Shown here: in pieces, positions 17,345 through 26,540 of the stretch
Layout of the letters: the number at the start of each line of letters is the position of its first letter
How positions within the stretch are numbered: the stretch's first letter is position 1
NCBI GenBank assembly: GCA_021734835.1
Contig: JAIPIH010000002.1
Location: 62,001 to 126,000, forward strand
Direction of reading: 5' to 3'
Source of the DNA: Candidatus Cloacimonadota bacterium
Lineage (GTDB): Bacteria > Cloacimonadota > Cloacimonadia > Cloacimonadales > TCS61
DNA length: 64,000 nt
Notes under the pieces: generated by a model
Told to the model about the DNA's origin: nothing
The model's input: the letters and a program-made list of their open reading frames with translations, nothing else
Databases searched by the model: none
Program-made: the position numbers and the translations under genes

Positions 17345-17519
17345 AATTATTTTTCAAATTGATCTTTGAGAATTTATTGCACAGAGTACTTTGTCAGAGT
17401 TACATCTGCTACTCATATATAATAAGATCAAGTCAGGCATTTCTGAAGAGTGTTTAGATCACTTCTTGTATCATTTTCCAAGTTACAAGTAAATTTTAAT
17501 TTTTCATAAGGAGCTAAAA

Positions 17520-18272
17520 TTGAATTGGGATGATTTTGCACCATATTACGATTGGGAATTTGAATTGATCTGTACCAAACAAAAAGAAGATGTGGAACTA
17601 TGGACAGCAATGGCAGAAAGATTCGGTGCTCCTATTTTAGACTTATGCTGCGGGAGCGGAAGGATAACAACTGCATTAGCACTGAGAGGTTACAATATTA
17701 CTGCAGTTGATAATTCACCTGAGATGCTGAATATCCTGAAAAACAAACAGCTAAAAAAAGTTAAAACAATTGTTGCTGATATTAAGGATTTCAATTTAAA
17801 GAATCAATTCCAGTTAGCTATTATAAGCTATTCTTCTTTTCAGCAGTTATTAACTTTGAATGATCAAATAGCATGTCTTGATAATATCAGTAAACATTTG
17901 ATAGAAGGTGGAATTTTAGCTATGGATATTAATCCTCGCATTTGTGAAGGAGATGATATATTGAAGAAGACTCCGGTCTTTACTGGCGATTACCCACTCA
18001 ATAATTCTACTGTTACAATGTTTACTTCCCATAAAATTGATAGAGTTAATCAAATAAAACACTGGCAGGATGAGTATCTTGAGATAACTAAATCCGGTGA
18101 AGAAAAGAGAACTAATATATACACATCTTTAAAGGAATGCAGCTTAGATCTTATGCAACTTTTATTTGATAAGTGTAATTTTGAGATTATTAATATTTAT
18201 GGAGATTTCAAGCAGGGAAAGCTTACAGCAGATTCTGAAAATATTATCTATGTTGCCAGGAAGAAAAGGTAA
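17520..18272 (+). CDS. Class I SAM-dependent methyltransferase
   Basis: 250 residues starting at a TTG (17520), chosen because AAGGAG lies seven bases before it and no ATG is nearby. SAM-binding motif I is ILDLCCGSGRITTAL (about residue 37) and the following acidic residue is in ITAVDNSPEM. The N-terminus (FAPYYDWEFE) is typical of small-molecule or Methyltransf_25-type enzymes; the substrate is unknown. It follows a 175-base gap after the phosphomutase and may have its own promoter. Its stop is five bases from the convergent NusG-II gene. Confidence 0.85.
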   Translation: MNWDDFAPYYDWEFELICTKQKEDVELWTAMAERFGAPILDLCCGSGRITTALALRGYNITAVDNSPEMLNILKNKQLKKVKTIVADIKDFNLKNQFQLAIISYSSFQQLLTLNDQIACLDNISKHLIEGGILAMDINPRICEGDDILKKTPVFTGDYPLNNSTVTMFTSHKIDRVNQIKHWQDEYLEITKSGEEKRTNIYTSLKECSLDLMQLLFDKCNFEIINIYGDFKQGKLTADSENIIYVARKKR

Positions 18273-18277
18273 TTCAT

Positions 18278-18643
18278 TTATCTGGTAATTAAAATATCTT
18301 CCTTATTTTTGCTGAGTATAATTATAGCTACTTCTCGCGGAATACAAATGATCGGGAATTGAGTATTCCATCCCTGTTTCACGCAATACTGATTTTTACA
18401 AGTGGATGCTTTCATTCTAACTTTGCCGTCTTTTATCTCAACAATTATGCCTTCATCCACAAAAATGGTTTTATCTTTATTAAGTGAAAGTACGTTAACT
18501 AATTTATTCCTGTAATTGATCTTAACCTGTCTCCCAGAAATATTTTGTTTTATGAACACAACTATCAATAAAGCAATTATAAGCAGAAAGATGATCAAAA
18601 TAGCATCAGCTGGTGTAATGATCTTACGAATGTTACGGATCAT
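18278..18643 (-). CDS. NusG domain II-containing membrane-anchored protein
   Basis: 121 residues: an N-terminal membrane helix (about 13-32) followed by a small beta domain with STCKNQYCVKQGW and PIICIPREVAI. This Cys-x4-Cys plus IxCxP pattern is the NusG domain II family of extracytoplasmic proteins. The role is unknown; the cysteines may bind a cofactor or metal. It overlaps amrS by four bases, so it is translationally coupled to it. Confidence 0.8.
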   Translation of the reverse strand: MIRNIRKIITPADAILIIFLLIIALLIVVFIKQNISGRQVKINYRNKLVNVLSLNKDKTIFVDEGIIVEIKDGKVRMKASTCKNQYCVKQGWNTQFPIICIPREVAIIILSKNKEDILITR

Positions 18644-19614
18644 TCAAATTGTCCGTAGATAATATGACCGCAGGAATTACAGTTTCCCTTAACAATATCA
18701 ATTTTCAAGGGATAATCCCGTTGAATAACAACATGACCGCAGTTTGGACAGATAGTGTTTATATCTGTCAAAATATTCCCCAGATAAACATATTTCAATT
18801 TATTTTCAGCTATCTTCTTGGCAAAATTCAATTTAGATATTGGAGTTGGCTGATTTTTCATTTTAAAAGTAGGATAATAGCGTGAAAAATGCAGCGGAAG
18901 CTGAGGATCAACTTCTGCAACAAAATTCACCAGGTCATTAATTTGCTTCTCAGAATCATTTTCACCTGTAACGAGTAAATTTGTTATTTCAACATGACAT
19001 TCTTTTGAAGCAGTTTTAATAGTAGCTAGAACAGGCTCAAGAGAACCTTTACAAATTGTTCTGTAAAACTTATTATCATAAGCTTTTAGGTCAATGTTCA
19101 TAGCATCAATGTAGGGGAGAAGCATTTGTAATGGTTTCGGATTAATATACCCATTAGTTACTAGAACAGTTTTTATACCATTTTGCTGAAGGAGTTTTGC
19201 AGAGTCTAAAACAAATTCAAACCATGTGGTCGGTTCTGTGTAAGTAAATGCTACATAGCTGCTTAAGTGTGATCTGCAAAGTTCAACTAATTTTCCAGGA
19301 GTGATATCTTTGGTGGGAACGCTATATTGACTTGATTGGTAATTTTGACAAAAATCACAGGCGAAGTTACATGAATTAGGACCAATAGAAAGAATATTCT
19401 CACCAGGGAAAAAATGATACAGAGGTTTCTTCTCAATGGGATCTATACTCAGAGAAATTGTCTTACCATAATTTAAAGTATTTAAAATTCCTTCGATATT
19501 TTTCCGAGCTCGGCAAAGACCGCTTTGTCCTTTTGATAATATGCAGTTATGAGGACAAAGCTCACATTTTACTTTGCGTTCTGCTAATTTTGTGTAAAAT
19601 AATGCTTCATTCAT
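18640..19614 (-). CDS. amrS: AmmeMemoRadiSam-type radical SAM enzyme (AmrS-like)
   Basis: 324 residues related to pyruvate formate-lyase activases. The N-terminal CELCPHNCIL...GLCRARKN zinc/cysteine region is typical of AmrS. The radical SAM motif CNFACDFC is near residue 83. A C-terminal rubredoxin-like pair (CPNCGH... CNSCGH) lies near 295-315. The MEMO and AMMECR1 partners usually found with this family are not in the window. It lies four bases downstream of waaA and overlaps the NusG-II gene, so waaA, amrS and the NusG-II protein are one operon. Confidence 0.88.
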   Translation of the reverse strand: MNEALFYTKLAERKVKCELCPHNCILSKGQSGLCRARKNIEGILNTLNYGKTISLSIDPIEKKPLYHFFPGENILSIGPNSCNFACDFCQNYQSSQYSVPTKDITPGKLVELCRSHLSSYVAFTYTEPTTWFEFVLDSAKLLQQNGIKTVLVTNGYINPKPLQMLLPYIDAMNIDLKAYDNKFYRTICKGSLEPVLATIKTASKECHVEITNLLVTGENDSEKQINDLVNFVAEVDPQLPLHFSRYYPTFKMKNQPTPISKLNFAKKIAENKLKYVYLGNILTDINTICPNCGHVVIQRDYPLKIDIVKGNCNSCGHIIYGQFE

Positions 19615-19618
19615 AATT

Positions 19619-20830
19619 TTAACCTAAAAATTTGTCTAATATGTTCAAATTCAGTTTCAAACTATCAGAATTTAACTTCAATGTGTTTTTAGCATTTACT
19701 CCGAGTTCACTCCTCAATTCCTTTTTTTCGTATAAATTCATTATATCATTTGCCAGATTTTTACTTTCGGATACAATAATACCCTTATTTTCTAACAGTC
19801 TGTCAACGGAATCACTACAAGAATGATGATATTTTCCAATGATAGTTGGAATTTTATAAAAAGCAGGCTCGAGAGGATTGTGTCCCCCAAAATCATAGAA
19901 ACTACCGCCGACTATTGCAATATCAGAAAGTGCATACAGCATATTTAAAATACCCATCTCATCAACCAGTAGAATTTCCTCCGGTACACCCAGATTGGAA
20001 TAAAAGTGATAATCAAAATCTTTAAAAATATTGCAAACTTGCGGTATTCTGTGAAGATGCCGTGGTACTATTATTATCTTCAGTTTACTAATTTTAGCTT
20101 TGAGGGCTTTAAATACTTCTTTAAACAGCTTTTCTTCTCCCGGACGACTAGAACCCCAGATTATGATAAAATCATCCTCAGAATAGCCTATTTCCAACCG
20201 TAGTGTTTGCTTGTCGAACTCGGGTAAAGCAATACAAAATTTAAGATTATGAGTATTAACAACGTTTTTGAATTTCAAACCTAAAAATCTTCGTTTATCT
20301 TTTTCAGATTGCGCATTAACTGCAACAACAGCTTTCCAGACAGGTTTCCAGAAAAAACGTAAATTCCTATATTTAGGAAATGAATTATCCGATAAACGAG
20401 CATTTACTATAACTACTGGAACGTGCTTCTGTCTCGCCATATATAGCATATTAGGCCAAAATTCTGTTTCTACTAAAATGATCAATTCGGGATTTATCGA
20501 TTCAAAGAATCTTTTCTGAATAAATCCAACATCAAGTGGAAACAGGCTGGCAGCGAGTTTATGGCTTATACTTTTTGCTGCTTTGAATCCAGTTGTCGTC
20601 ATAGTAGTAATGATATAATTTTTAAGTGGATACTTTTGCAATATTTGATTAATAAGGGGTTTAACAGCGTTAACTTCACCTACCGAGGCGGCGTGGATCC
20701 AGATACATTTATCAAAATTGAAACTTAATGACCCGACCCTTTGTTTTCCATGTTTCCCTTTGAATATCAAGCGAATTATTGGATAGCTCAATCTAACCAA
20801 TAAAGCAGTAACAAAGCGATATATTACCAT
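19619..20830 (-). CDS. waaA: 3-deoxy-D-manno-octulosonic acid (Kdo) transferase
   Basis: Membrane-associated glycosyltransferase (GT30) that adds Kdo from CMP-Kdo to the lipid A precursor; 403 residues, normal length. Key features are an N-terminal hydrophobic anchor, IWIHAASVGEVNAVKPLI near residue 45, ETEFWPNM near 120, the WGSSRPGEE donor region near 228, PRHLHR near 257, and GGSFYDFGGHNPLEPA near 310. This gene is direct evidence for a lipopolysaccharide-type outer membrane. Confidence 0.95.
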   Translation of the reverse strand: MVIYRFVTALLVRLSYPIIRLIFKGKHGKQRVGSLSFNFDKCIWIHAASVGEVNAVKPLINQILQKYPLKNYIITTMTTTGFKAAKSISHKLAASLFPLDVGFIQKRFFESINPELIILVETEFWPNMLYMARQKHVPVVIVNARLSDNSFPKYRNLRFFWKPVWKAVVAVNAQSEKDKRRFLGLKFKNVVNTHNLKFCIALPEFDKQTLRLEIGYSEDDFIIIWGSSRPGEEKLFKEVFKALKAKISKLKIIIVPRHLHRIPQVCNIFKDFDYHFYSNLGVPEEILLVDEMGILNMLYALSDIAIVGGSFYDFGGHNPLEPAFYKIPTIIGKYHHSCSDSVDRLLENKGIIVSESKNLANDIMNLYEKKELRSELGVNAKNTLKLNSDSLKLNLNILDKFLG

Positions 20831-20860
20831 AATTGACCTTTTAGTTGGATCTTAAATTCT

Positions 20861-22942
20861 TTAATTGATGAGCTGAAAATATATATCATCGTCAACTTTG
20901 CTTAACATTAAGTTCAGTTTATCAGTCAAATTATAAATTTTCCCTTTCCGCTTACCGATGAGGCGGTAAAGATGAGGATAATACTCATAATGATCATCTT
21001 TCATTGAAGATATTTCAATAATTCCTGTTACCGGATATCTGTCCAGTTCAACGATGATGATATTATTTCTAATTCCGATGATGATTGCCGTGAATTCCTC
21101 GCCTAAATGCTTTTTCATAAATATCATTTTATTTTTCATGTCGACTTCTCTTTCTGATTCATCGGCTATCATCTCTCTTTTCGAAGCATTATCTGCAAGA
21201 TTGAAAAGATCAGCTGTGGAGAAGGGAGAACTAGCTGCAGCTAATTTTTTCTTAATTAGGTTATGTATAACAAGATCAGATATTCTGCGGATCGGTGATG
21301 TGAAATGAGTGTAATGTTCCATCCCAAGTCCAAAATGCCCTAAATTATCAACAGAATATTTTGCCTTCTTCAAACTTCTGAGGATCTTTCTATCAAAAAC
21401 TCTATGAAAATTGTCATTTGGCAGCGCTGCTAGTAATTTTTGTAAAATTGTGTTTTTGTTTGGAAACATCTCCATCTTAACATCATAAACAGCAAGTTCA
21501 TCTTTTAATTTTATTAGCATCTCCTCATCCGGTTGTTCATGAATTCGGTAAATGGATTTTCCTGAGGATAATTCTCCTGCTATAAATTCATTTGCAGCCA
21601 GCATGAAGTTTTCTATCATTTTATGAGAATCCGTTTCCTGACTTCTTTGCAGATCGGTGACATGTCCTTCATCATCGAATATGAACACTGTTTCAGGAAT
21701 ATTTAACTGAAGATAACCGTGGCTGATCCTGGCTTTCTTGAGGGATGCGGATAAAATCCGCATCTTTTTTAGAGTGTTTTCCATTTCAGCTTCGAATTTA
21801 ATATTACCTTCAAAAAAATCATCTATCTCTTCATAATTGAACCTTGCATCTGAACAAATAATGCTATTGTAAACTTTTTGAGCTTTGATCTTATGATCAC
21901 TGCTGAAGCTAGTTTCTACAGTAACAGTTAACTTATCTTCAGCTGGCCGTAAACTGCAAATTTTATTGGAGATTTTTTCAGGAAGCATCGGGATGACTCG
22001 TTTCGGGAAGTAATAACTATTCCCACGTTCCGCTGCTTCTTTGAATAAATTACTGTTAATTTTAATATAATGGGATACATCAGCAATATGAACGAACAGC
22101 TTAAAACCATCGTCATCTTCGATCAAAGAAATTGCATCATCGAAATCTTTAGCAGATTCGGGATCAATAGTGAAAGTCAAAAGATCTCTGAGATCTTTAC
22201 GCCGGGAAATTTCATATTCAGATATTTCCTCATTTATGCTCTGAAGTTCTGTGATAACTTCCGAAGGAAATTCCAGGGGTAAATTATATTGCTTTAAAAC
22301 GCCAAGAACTTCCACGTCAGGATTACCAGCTTTCCCTAAAATTTCAACTATATCACCTGCCGGCAATTTGAACAATTCTCTGTTTCCCCAATTTGTAATT
22401 TTTAATACTACTTTTTCACCTTCCCGGGCATTATTTAGGCCGTTGACAACGAAATTTGTATGAATTCTTGAATTGTCAGGTACAATGTAATATTTCCAGT
22501 TATATTGTTGGAGACTTCCGATAATTATCTCGTTAACTCGTTTGACTATTTCAGTGATAATTCCATATTTTTTACCATTGCGCTGATATTTTATTTCTAA
22601 TTTTACGATATCATTGTGATAAGCATTCAAGGTATCTTCTGAAGATATAAAAATATCGTCCGGATCGGCTTTAACAAAAGCATAAGATTTGTTTTTGGCT
22701 AATGTAGTGGCATCGAATATACCACTGATGATTTTTGTTTTGCCTGATTTTACAGCTGAATATTTGCGATTGTGTAAATTGAGCTTACCCTTGTTTACTA
22801 ATTGAAAAAGTGTATCAAGCAGATCTTTATGCAGGTGCTTATTAAGTCTTATAGCATGTGCTATATCTTTTACTCTAAAACGTTTAGGGCTATTATCTTC
22901 AAGTAATTTAAGGATTTTGTTCTCTAATTTTTTATCATACAT
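20861..22942 (-). CDS. rnr: Ribonuclease R (RNB family 3'-5' exoribonuclease)
   Basis: 693 residues, a little short for RNase R. An N-terminal winged-helix-like segment and cold-shock domains are followed by the RNB catalytic core: TIDPESAKDFDDAISL near residue 257 with the four metal-binding aspartates, HIADVSHYI near 280 and HYTHFTSPIRRISDLVIH near 545. A C-terminal S1 domain ends the protein without the usual long basic tail. It degrades structured RNA. It starts three bases after the stop of the gene upstream. Confidence 0.94.
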   Translation of the reverse strand: MYDKKLENKILKLLEDNSPKRFRVKDIAHAIRLNKHLHKDLLDTLFQLVNKGKLNLHNRKYSAVKSGKTKIISGIFDATTLAKNKSYAFVKADPDDIFISSEDTLNAYHNDIVKLEIKYQRNGKKYGIITEIVKRVNEIIIGSLQQYNWKYYIVPDNSRIHTNFVVNGLNNAREGEKVVLKITNWGNRELFKLPAGDIVEILGKAGNPDVEVLGVLKQYNLPLEFPSEVITELQSINEEISEYEISRRKDLRDLLTFTIDPESAKDFDDAISLIEDDDGFKLFVHIADVSHYIKINSNLFKEAAERGNSYYFPKRVIPMLPEKISNKICSLRPAEDKLTVTVETSFSSDHKIKAQKVYNSIICSDARFNYEEIDDFFEGNIKFEAEMENTLKKMRILSASLKKARISHGYLQLNIPETVFIFDDEGHVTDLQRSQETDSHKMIENFMLAANEFIAGELSSGKSIYRIHEQPDEEMLIKLKDELAVYDVKMEMFPNKNTILQKLLAALPNDNFHRVFDRKILRSLKKAKYSVDNLGHFGLGMEHYTHFTSPIRRISDLVIHNLIKKKLAAASSPFSTADLFNLADNASKREMIADESEREVDMKNKMIFMKKHLGEEFTAIIIGIRNNIIIVELDRYPVTGIIEISSMKDDHYEYYPHLYRLIGKRKGKIYNLTDKLNLMLSKVDDDIYFQLIN

Positions 22943-22945
22943 AGT

Positions 22946-23386
22946 TTAAACTCTATTTCCTATCTTATCTTCCAGGATCTTCAGCAAATCTTCTTTTTCA
23001 CTTTGTTTTTTGGAAAATCTTAAGGATTGACCTCGAAACGGATCTAACCTGCGAGGCATTTTGAAAGTACTTAACATTACGCCTTTTTTATCAAGGTAAA
23101 AACATCCGAAATGTGAATATTGACGCTCTGCTTTAATTACCCAGTAATGAATAACGATCTTATCTTCAAAAAGTTCATAGCTGGTAGGAATAAAATATGT
23201 TATTAAACTAAGTAGAAATAAGCCCATTCCCAAAAAGAAGAACAACGGCATACCCCAGTTGATCACAGTTATTTTCCAAAGCAGTAAACTTATCAGCAAC
23301 AGAAATATGCAAAGCAGAATAGAGCTGACCGGATAGTCCCGGAAAGGATAGGAAAGCCATTGTAATCTTGGCTGATCATCTGACAT
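22946..23386 (-). CDS. Small membrane protein of unknown function
   Basis: 146 residues. I prefer the ATG at 23386 (GGGAG ribosome site) over a TTG nine bases upstream. Two adjacent hydrophobic helices (about 22-40 and 46-65) are followed by a soluble part with SYELFEDKIVIHYWVIKAER, reminiscent of bacterial PH-like domains of the YdbT type, but I cannot confirm this. It overlaps the end of yicC and precedes rnr by three bases. Confidence 0.72.
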   Translation of the reverse strand: MSDDQPRLQWLSYPFRDYPVSSILLCIFLLLISLLLWKITVINWGMPLFFFLGMGLFLLSLITYFIPTSYELFEDKIVIHYWVIKAERQYSHFGCFYLDKKGVMLSTFKMPRRLDPFRGQSLRFSKKQSEKEDLLKILEDKIGNRV

Positions 23387-24248
23387 TTTGAACAATCTCC
23401 CTACATTTTTCTATTTCTTCTTTAATAAAAATCACATCATTAAGAACTTCGGTAGAATTAAATTTTGAGCCTATTGTGTTGATCTCTCGATGCATTTCCT
23501 GAAGTATGAAATTCAATTTTTTACCAACATCATTCCTAATTTTCATTAAACTATTGAATTTATTGATATGATCTTCCAGCCTTATAATTTCTTCTGTAAT
23601 ATCAGCTTTTTCGACATAGATGGCTGTTTCAGTTAACATTTTCTTATGATCTTCCTCCGAGATCATATCTCCAATCAAGTTTTTAACATTTTTCTTCAAT
23701 TTGGAGAATACTTTCTTTTTATATTTCGGAAATTGCTTTTTGATCTTTTTCAAGGCAGCTACCATTGAAGCAGATGATGATAAACAAAAGGTTTTCATGG
23801 AATCACCTTCAGTTTCTGACATTTTTTGATGTTCTGAAATTGCTTCATCCAGAGTTTGAAAAATAATTTTGCTTAGATTTTCTTCCTCAACATCGTTAGC
23901 TGTGCTAATTATACCATTTTCTGAAAGTAACTTAGCAAAGGGGAGAGGTTGATCTGTTCCAACCATATTCTTCGCTTTTTTATAAAGATCCCAATAAATT
24001 TTTATCAATTCTTCATTAAGTTCCAGGTTTGGAATTTCCAGCAAATTTAAGTGGATATAGAGATCAACTTTTCCGCGAGTAATTACTTGTTGGATCCGCT
24101 TTGATAATGCTGACTCTAAAAAAAATAATAGCGAAGGTTGCTTGATCCTGATATCAAGAAAACGACTGTTAACTGATTTAACTTCAATCTCAAGATCAAA
24201 GCTTTTATCACTGTATTTTGCCCGTCCGTATCCTGTCATACTTTTCAT
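23376..24248 (-). CDS. yicC: YicC family endoribonuclease
   Basis: 290 residues. The N-terminal MTGYGRAKYSDKSFDLEIEV and VNSRFLDIRIKQP block and the C-terminal DUF1732 region (GKKLNFILQEMHREINTIGSK) are the family's conserved ends. YicC proteins are RNases implicated in small-RNA turnover. A GAGGTAGAGA ribosome region precedes the ATG. Upstream lies a 980-base non-coding gap, so transcription of the yicC-rnr unit probably begins there. Confidence 0.92.
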   Translation of the reverse strand: MKSMTGYGRAKYSDKSFDLEIEVKSVNSRFLDIRIKQPSLLFFLESALSKRIQQVITRGKVDLYIHLNLLEIPNLELNEELIKIYWDLYKKAKNMVGTDQPLPFAKLLSENGIISTANDVEEENLSKIIFQTLDEAISEHQKMSETEGDSMKTFCLSSSASMVAALKKIKKQFPKYKKKVFSKLKKNVKNLIGDMISEEDHKKMLTETAIYVEKADITEEIIRLEDHINKFNSLMKIRNDVGKKLNFILQEMHREINTIGSKFNSTEVLNDVIFIKEEIEKCREIVQNVR

Positions 24249-24334
24249 TCTCTACCTCGAAATATTTATGTTATCAAATTATTAACTTTAAAATTATAAT
24301 GCAAGAAGTAATTGTAATAAAGATAAAAATAATT

Positions 24335-24520
24335 CTAATTCATTGTATTTCTAGTTATTTTTTCATCTGATGTTTCTTTTGCGGTTCTTACCGGATTTGT
24401 TTTTTTTTCGGCTAAAATTGCTCTAATACTGCTATTGTGTGATTTGGGGATGTTTCCTAAGTCTCTTTTTCTTTTTTCGGCTCTTAGAATCGATTTTTGC
24501 TGTTTTCCCTCATAAGTAGT
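24335..24520 (-). pseudogene. Decayed coding remnant, second block
   Basis: A 61-codon open run with no start codon, ending in a TAG at 24337-24335. It is rich in Lys and Arg (it begins TTYEGKQQKSILRAEKRKRD). It is separated from the block at 24538-24684 by an in-frame TGA and a frame change. I do not recognise it; it could also be chance in A-rich DNA. Confidence 0.3.
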
Positions 24521-24537
24521 TCAACTCGTTGTTTTTT

Positions 24538-24684
24538 TTATCTTGTTAAATGGTTTTCAAGCATATTCTGGAATTTCCGATCATCATTAATACTAAAATA
24601 GAAGGTTTTGTTATAACTATCAGTTATTTGATCCTTAAGGCTTTGTAATTGCAGAGCGATTGTGTTTTCTAATCTGCTTTCATT
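24538..24684 (-). pseudogene. Decayed coding remnant, first block
   Basis: A 48-codon open run reading ESRLENTIALQLQSLKDQI and ending QNMLENHLTR before a TAA. Its heptad-like pattern looks like a coiled coil from a real protein. Upstream the same reading continues only after a frame change and a TAA (RMEKL, stop, TEVNKM). No start codon with a ribosome site is seen, so I call it a broken gene. Identity unknown. Confidence 0.35.
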
Positions 24685-25228
24685 TTATTCACTTCAGTTT
24701 ATAATTTTTCCATACGACTATCACACCTAATACAATTTAAGGAATAAGACCTCTGAAAACAAATTTGCGAGAACTTAACAAACACGATTAATATCAAACT
24801 CTGCATAACACATTATTATACAACAGATTACACTAAAACATATAAGTTTACATAATATATATTATCACACGTAAGAAATGCGATGTTTTTGTGAGATTCA
24901 TTCTTGGTTTATTGCCTCTACTTCATTATAAATGATATGTAGTGATAAAACTCAGCTTAACAATTTTGGTATCTTAGATCGTGTTAGTTTATTAATGAAG
25001 TACAAAATATTTAATAAGATCGTAAAACGCTGTAAAAAAATTAATTTGATAAAAAGATCAACCAATCAAAACCTAAATGCGATGAGATTTACATGAAAAG
25101 TAATGAATGTACATTCGGGAAATGATAAAAGCCGTTAAAATTGAAATATGGGACTCTGAAATAGATTTGAACGATGATAATGTCTTGCACTAGATATACA
25201 TAGAGCAATATGATATTTTTTTATTAAA

Positions 25229-26527
25229 TTAAACGATCTTTCCTTTTAATGTCCACCCCACAGCATCAATTATTTTAACCTTAACGAATTTACTGATGAG
25301 ATTTTTTGATCCGGGAAATACTGTAATTTTAAAATCTCTACTTTTTCCGGACATTTCCAAATCTGATTTTTTACTGACCTGCTCTACATAGATCTCTTTT
25401 ATCTTACCGATCTGCTGTTTATACTTTGCTGTAGTAATTTCCTGCTGAAGTTCAATAAGTTTTTGCAGTCTTGCTAGTCGAATATCTTCTGGAACCTGAT
25501 CTTCGAAATCTGCCGCTTTGGTCCCTGATCGGGAGGAATATTTAAAAGTAAAAGCGTAATCAAATTGTATTTCTTTCATTAGATCATAAGTTCTTTGGAA
25601 TTGCTCTTCAGTTTCACCTGGAAAACCGGCAATAACGTCTGTAGTTATAGCTATATCCGGCATTGCTTGTCTTAATTTGTTTATAATATCCAAAAAATGC
25701 TGCGCGGTATATCCACGATTCATTTTCTTTAAAATTTCATCATCTCCACTTTGCATAGCTAAATGAAGATGTTCACATATCTTATCAGAAGTTGACATCA
25801 CCTTGATGACTTCATCTGAAAGATCCTTAGGATGGGAAGTGACAAATCTTATTCGCTCAATTGTATTTATCTGATTTGCTTGTCGTAACAGTTCTGCGAA
25901 ATTTACATTTTTATAATTATATGAGTTTACATTTTGGCCTAAGAGTGTGATATCCTTAAACCCTTTTTTACCGATATTTGTAATTTCATTTATTATATCT
26001 TTGATCGGTCTACTTCGCTCTCTACCTCGGGTATAAGGCACTATACAGTACGAACAAAAGTTATTGCAGCCTCTCATGATCGTAACAAAAGCATTATATT
26101 TTCCCTTATGGATAGGATAGATATCTTTATATATTTCTTCATCATTTAGAGTGGTATTACAAACAAAGTCGCTTTGTTCGTCAAGTTCAGCTATAATTTG
26201 CGGAAGCCTGGCATATTGATCTACACCAAGAACAAAATCAATATTGGAATTGATATTTGATAAGTTATTACCCAGTCGTTGTGCCATACACCCCAGTACA
26301 CCGATTTTTAAATTTTTCTTGAATTTTTTTCGGTTCATTTCATTTGTAATTCTTCCCAATACCCTATCTTCTGCATGTTGACGTACAGAGCAAGTATTAA
26401 AAAGGATTACATCAGCTAGTTCAATATCTTTCACTATAGTAAATTTATTTTCTTTTAAAATGGAAGACACAAGTTCGCTGTCAGCAACATTCATTTGGCA
26501 ACCATAAGTTTCGATATAAACATTCAT
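25229..26527 (-). CDS. miaB: tRNA-2-methylthio-N6-dimethylallyladenosine synthase
   Basis: Radical SAM methylthiotransferase acting on i6A37 of tRNAs reading UNN codons; 432 residues. The N-terminal auxiliary-cluster cysteines are C10, C46 and C80 (YGCQMN, FNTCSVR, LGCMAQR). The radical SAM motif CNNFCSYC is near residue 155, with GCNNFCSYCIVPYTRGRERS typical of MiaB. A C-terminal TRAM domain ends the protein. It follows the permease gene after 13 bases. Confidence 0.95.
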   Translation of the reverse strand: MNVYIETYGCQMNVADSELVSSILKENKFTIVKDIELADVILFNTCSVRQHAEDRVLGRITNEMNRKKFKKNLKIGVLGCMAQRLGNNLSNINSNIDFVLGVDQYARLPQIIAELDEQSDFVCNTTLNDEEIYKDIYPIHKGKYNAFVTIMRGCNNFCSYCIVPYTRGRERSRPIKDIINEITNIGKKGFKDITLLGQNVNSYNYKNVNFAELLRQANQINTIERIRFVTSHPKDLSDEVIKVMSTSDKICEHLHLAMQSGDDEILKKMNRGYTAQHFLDIINKLRQAMPDIAITTDVIAGFPGETEEQFQRTYDLMKEIQFDYAFTFKYSSRSGTKAADFEDQVPEDIRLARLQKLIELQQEITTAKYKQQIGKIKEIYVEQVSKKSDLEMSGKSRDFKITVFPGSKNLISKFVKVKIIDAVGWTLKGKIV

Positions 26528-26540
26528 TTATTAGTCTTCC

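Larger units (their letters stand above)
24249..25228. other. 980-base gap without an intact gene
   Basis: The gap lies between yicC and miaB. It holds the two minus-strand remnants at 24335-24684 and a 28-codon plus-strand reading frame at 25107-25193 that starts MYIREMIKAVKIEIW and ends at a TAG with no ribosome site. The remainder (about 24700-25100) is AT-rich and full of stops in all frames. I see no tRNA, riboswitch or intrinsic terminator. The yicC promoter probably lies in its left end. Confidence 0.6.

Noticed and set aside
24700-25100. Replication origin or DnaA-box cluster in the AT-rich gap
   Set aside because: Only imperfect single matches such as TTATCACAC are seen, with no cluster and no dnaA or dnaN nearby.
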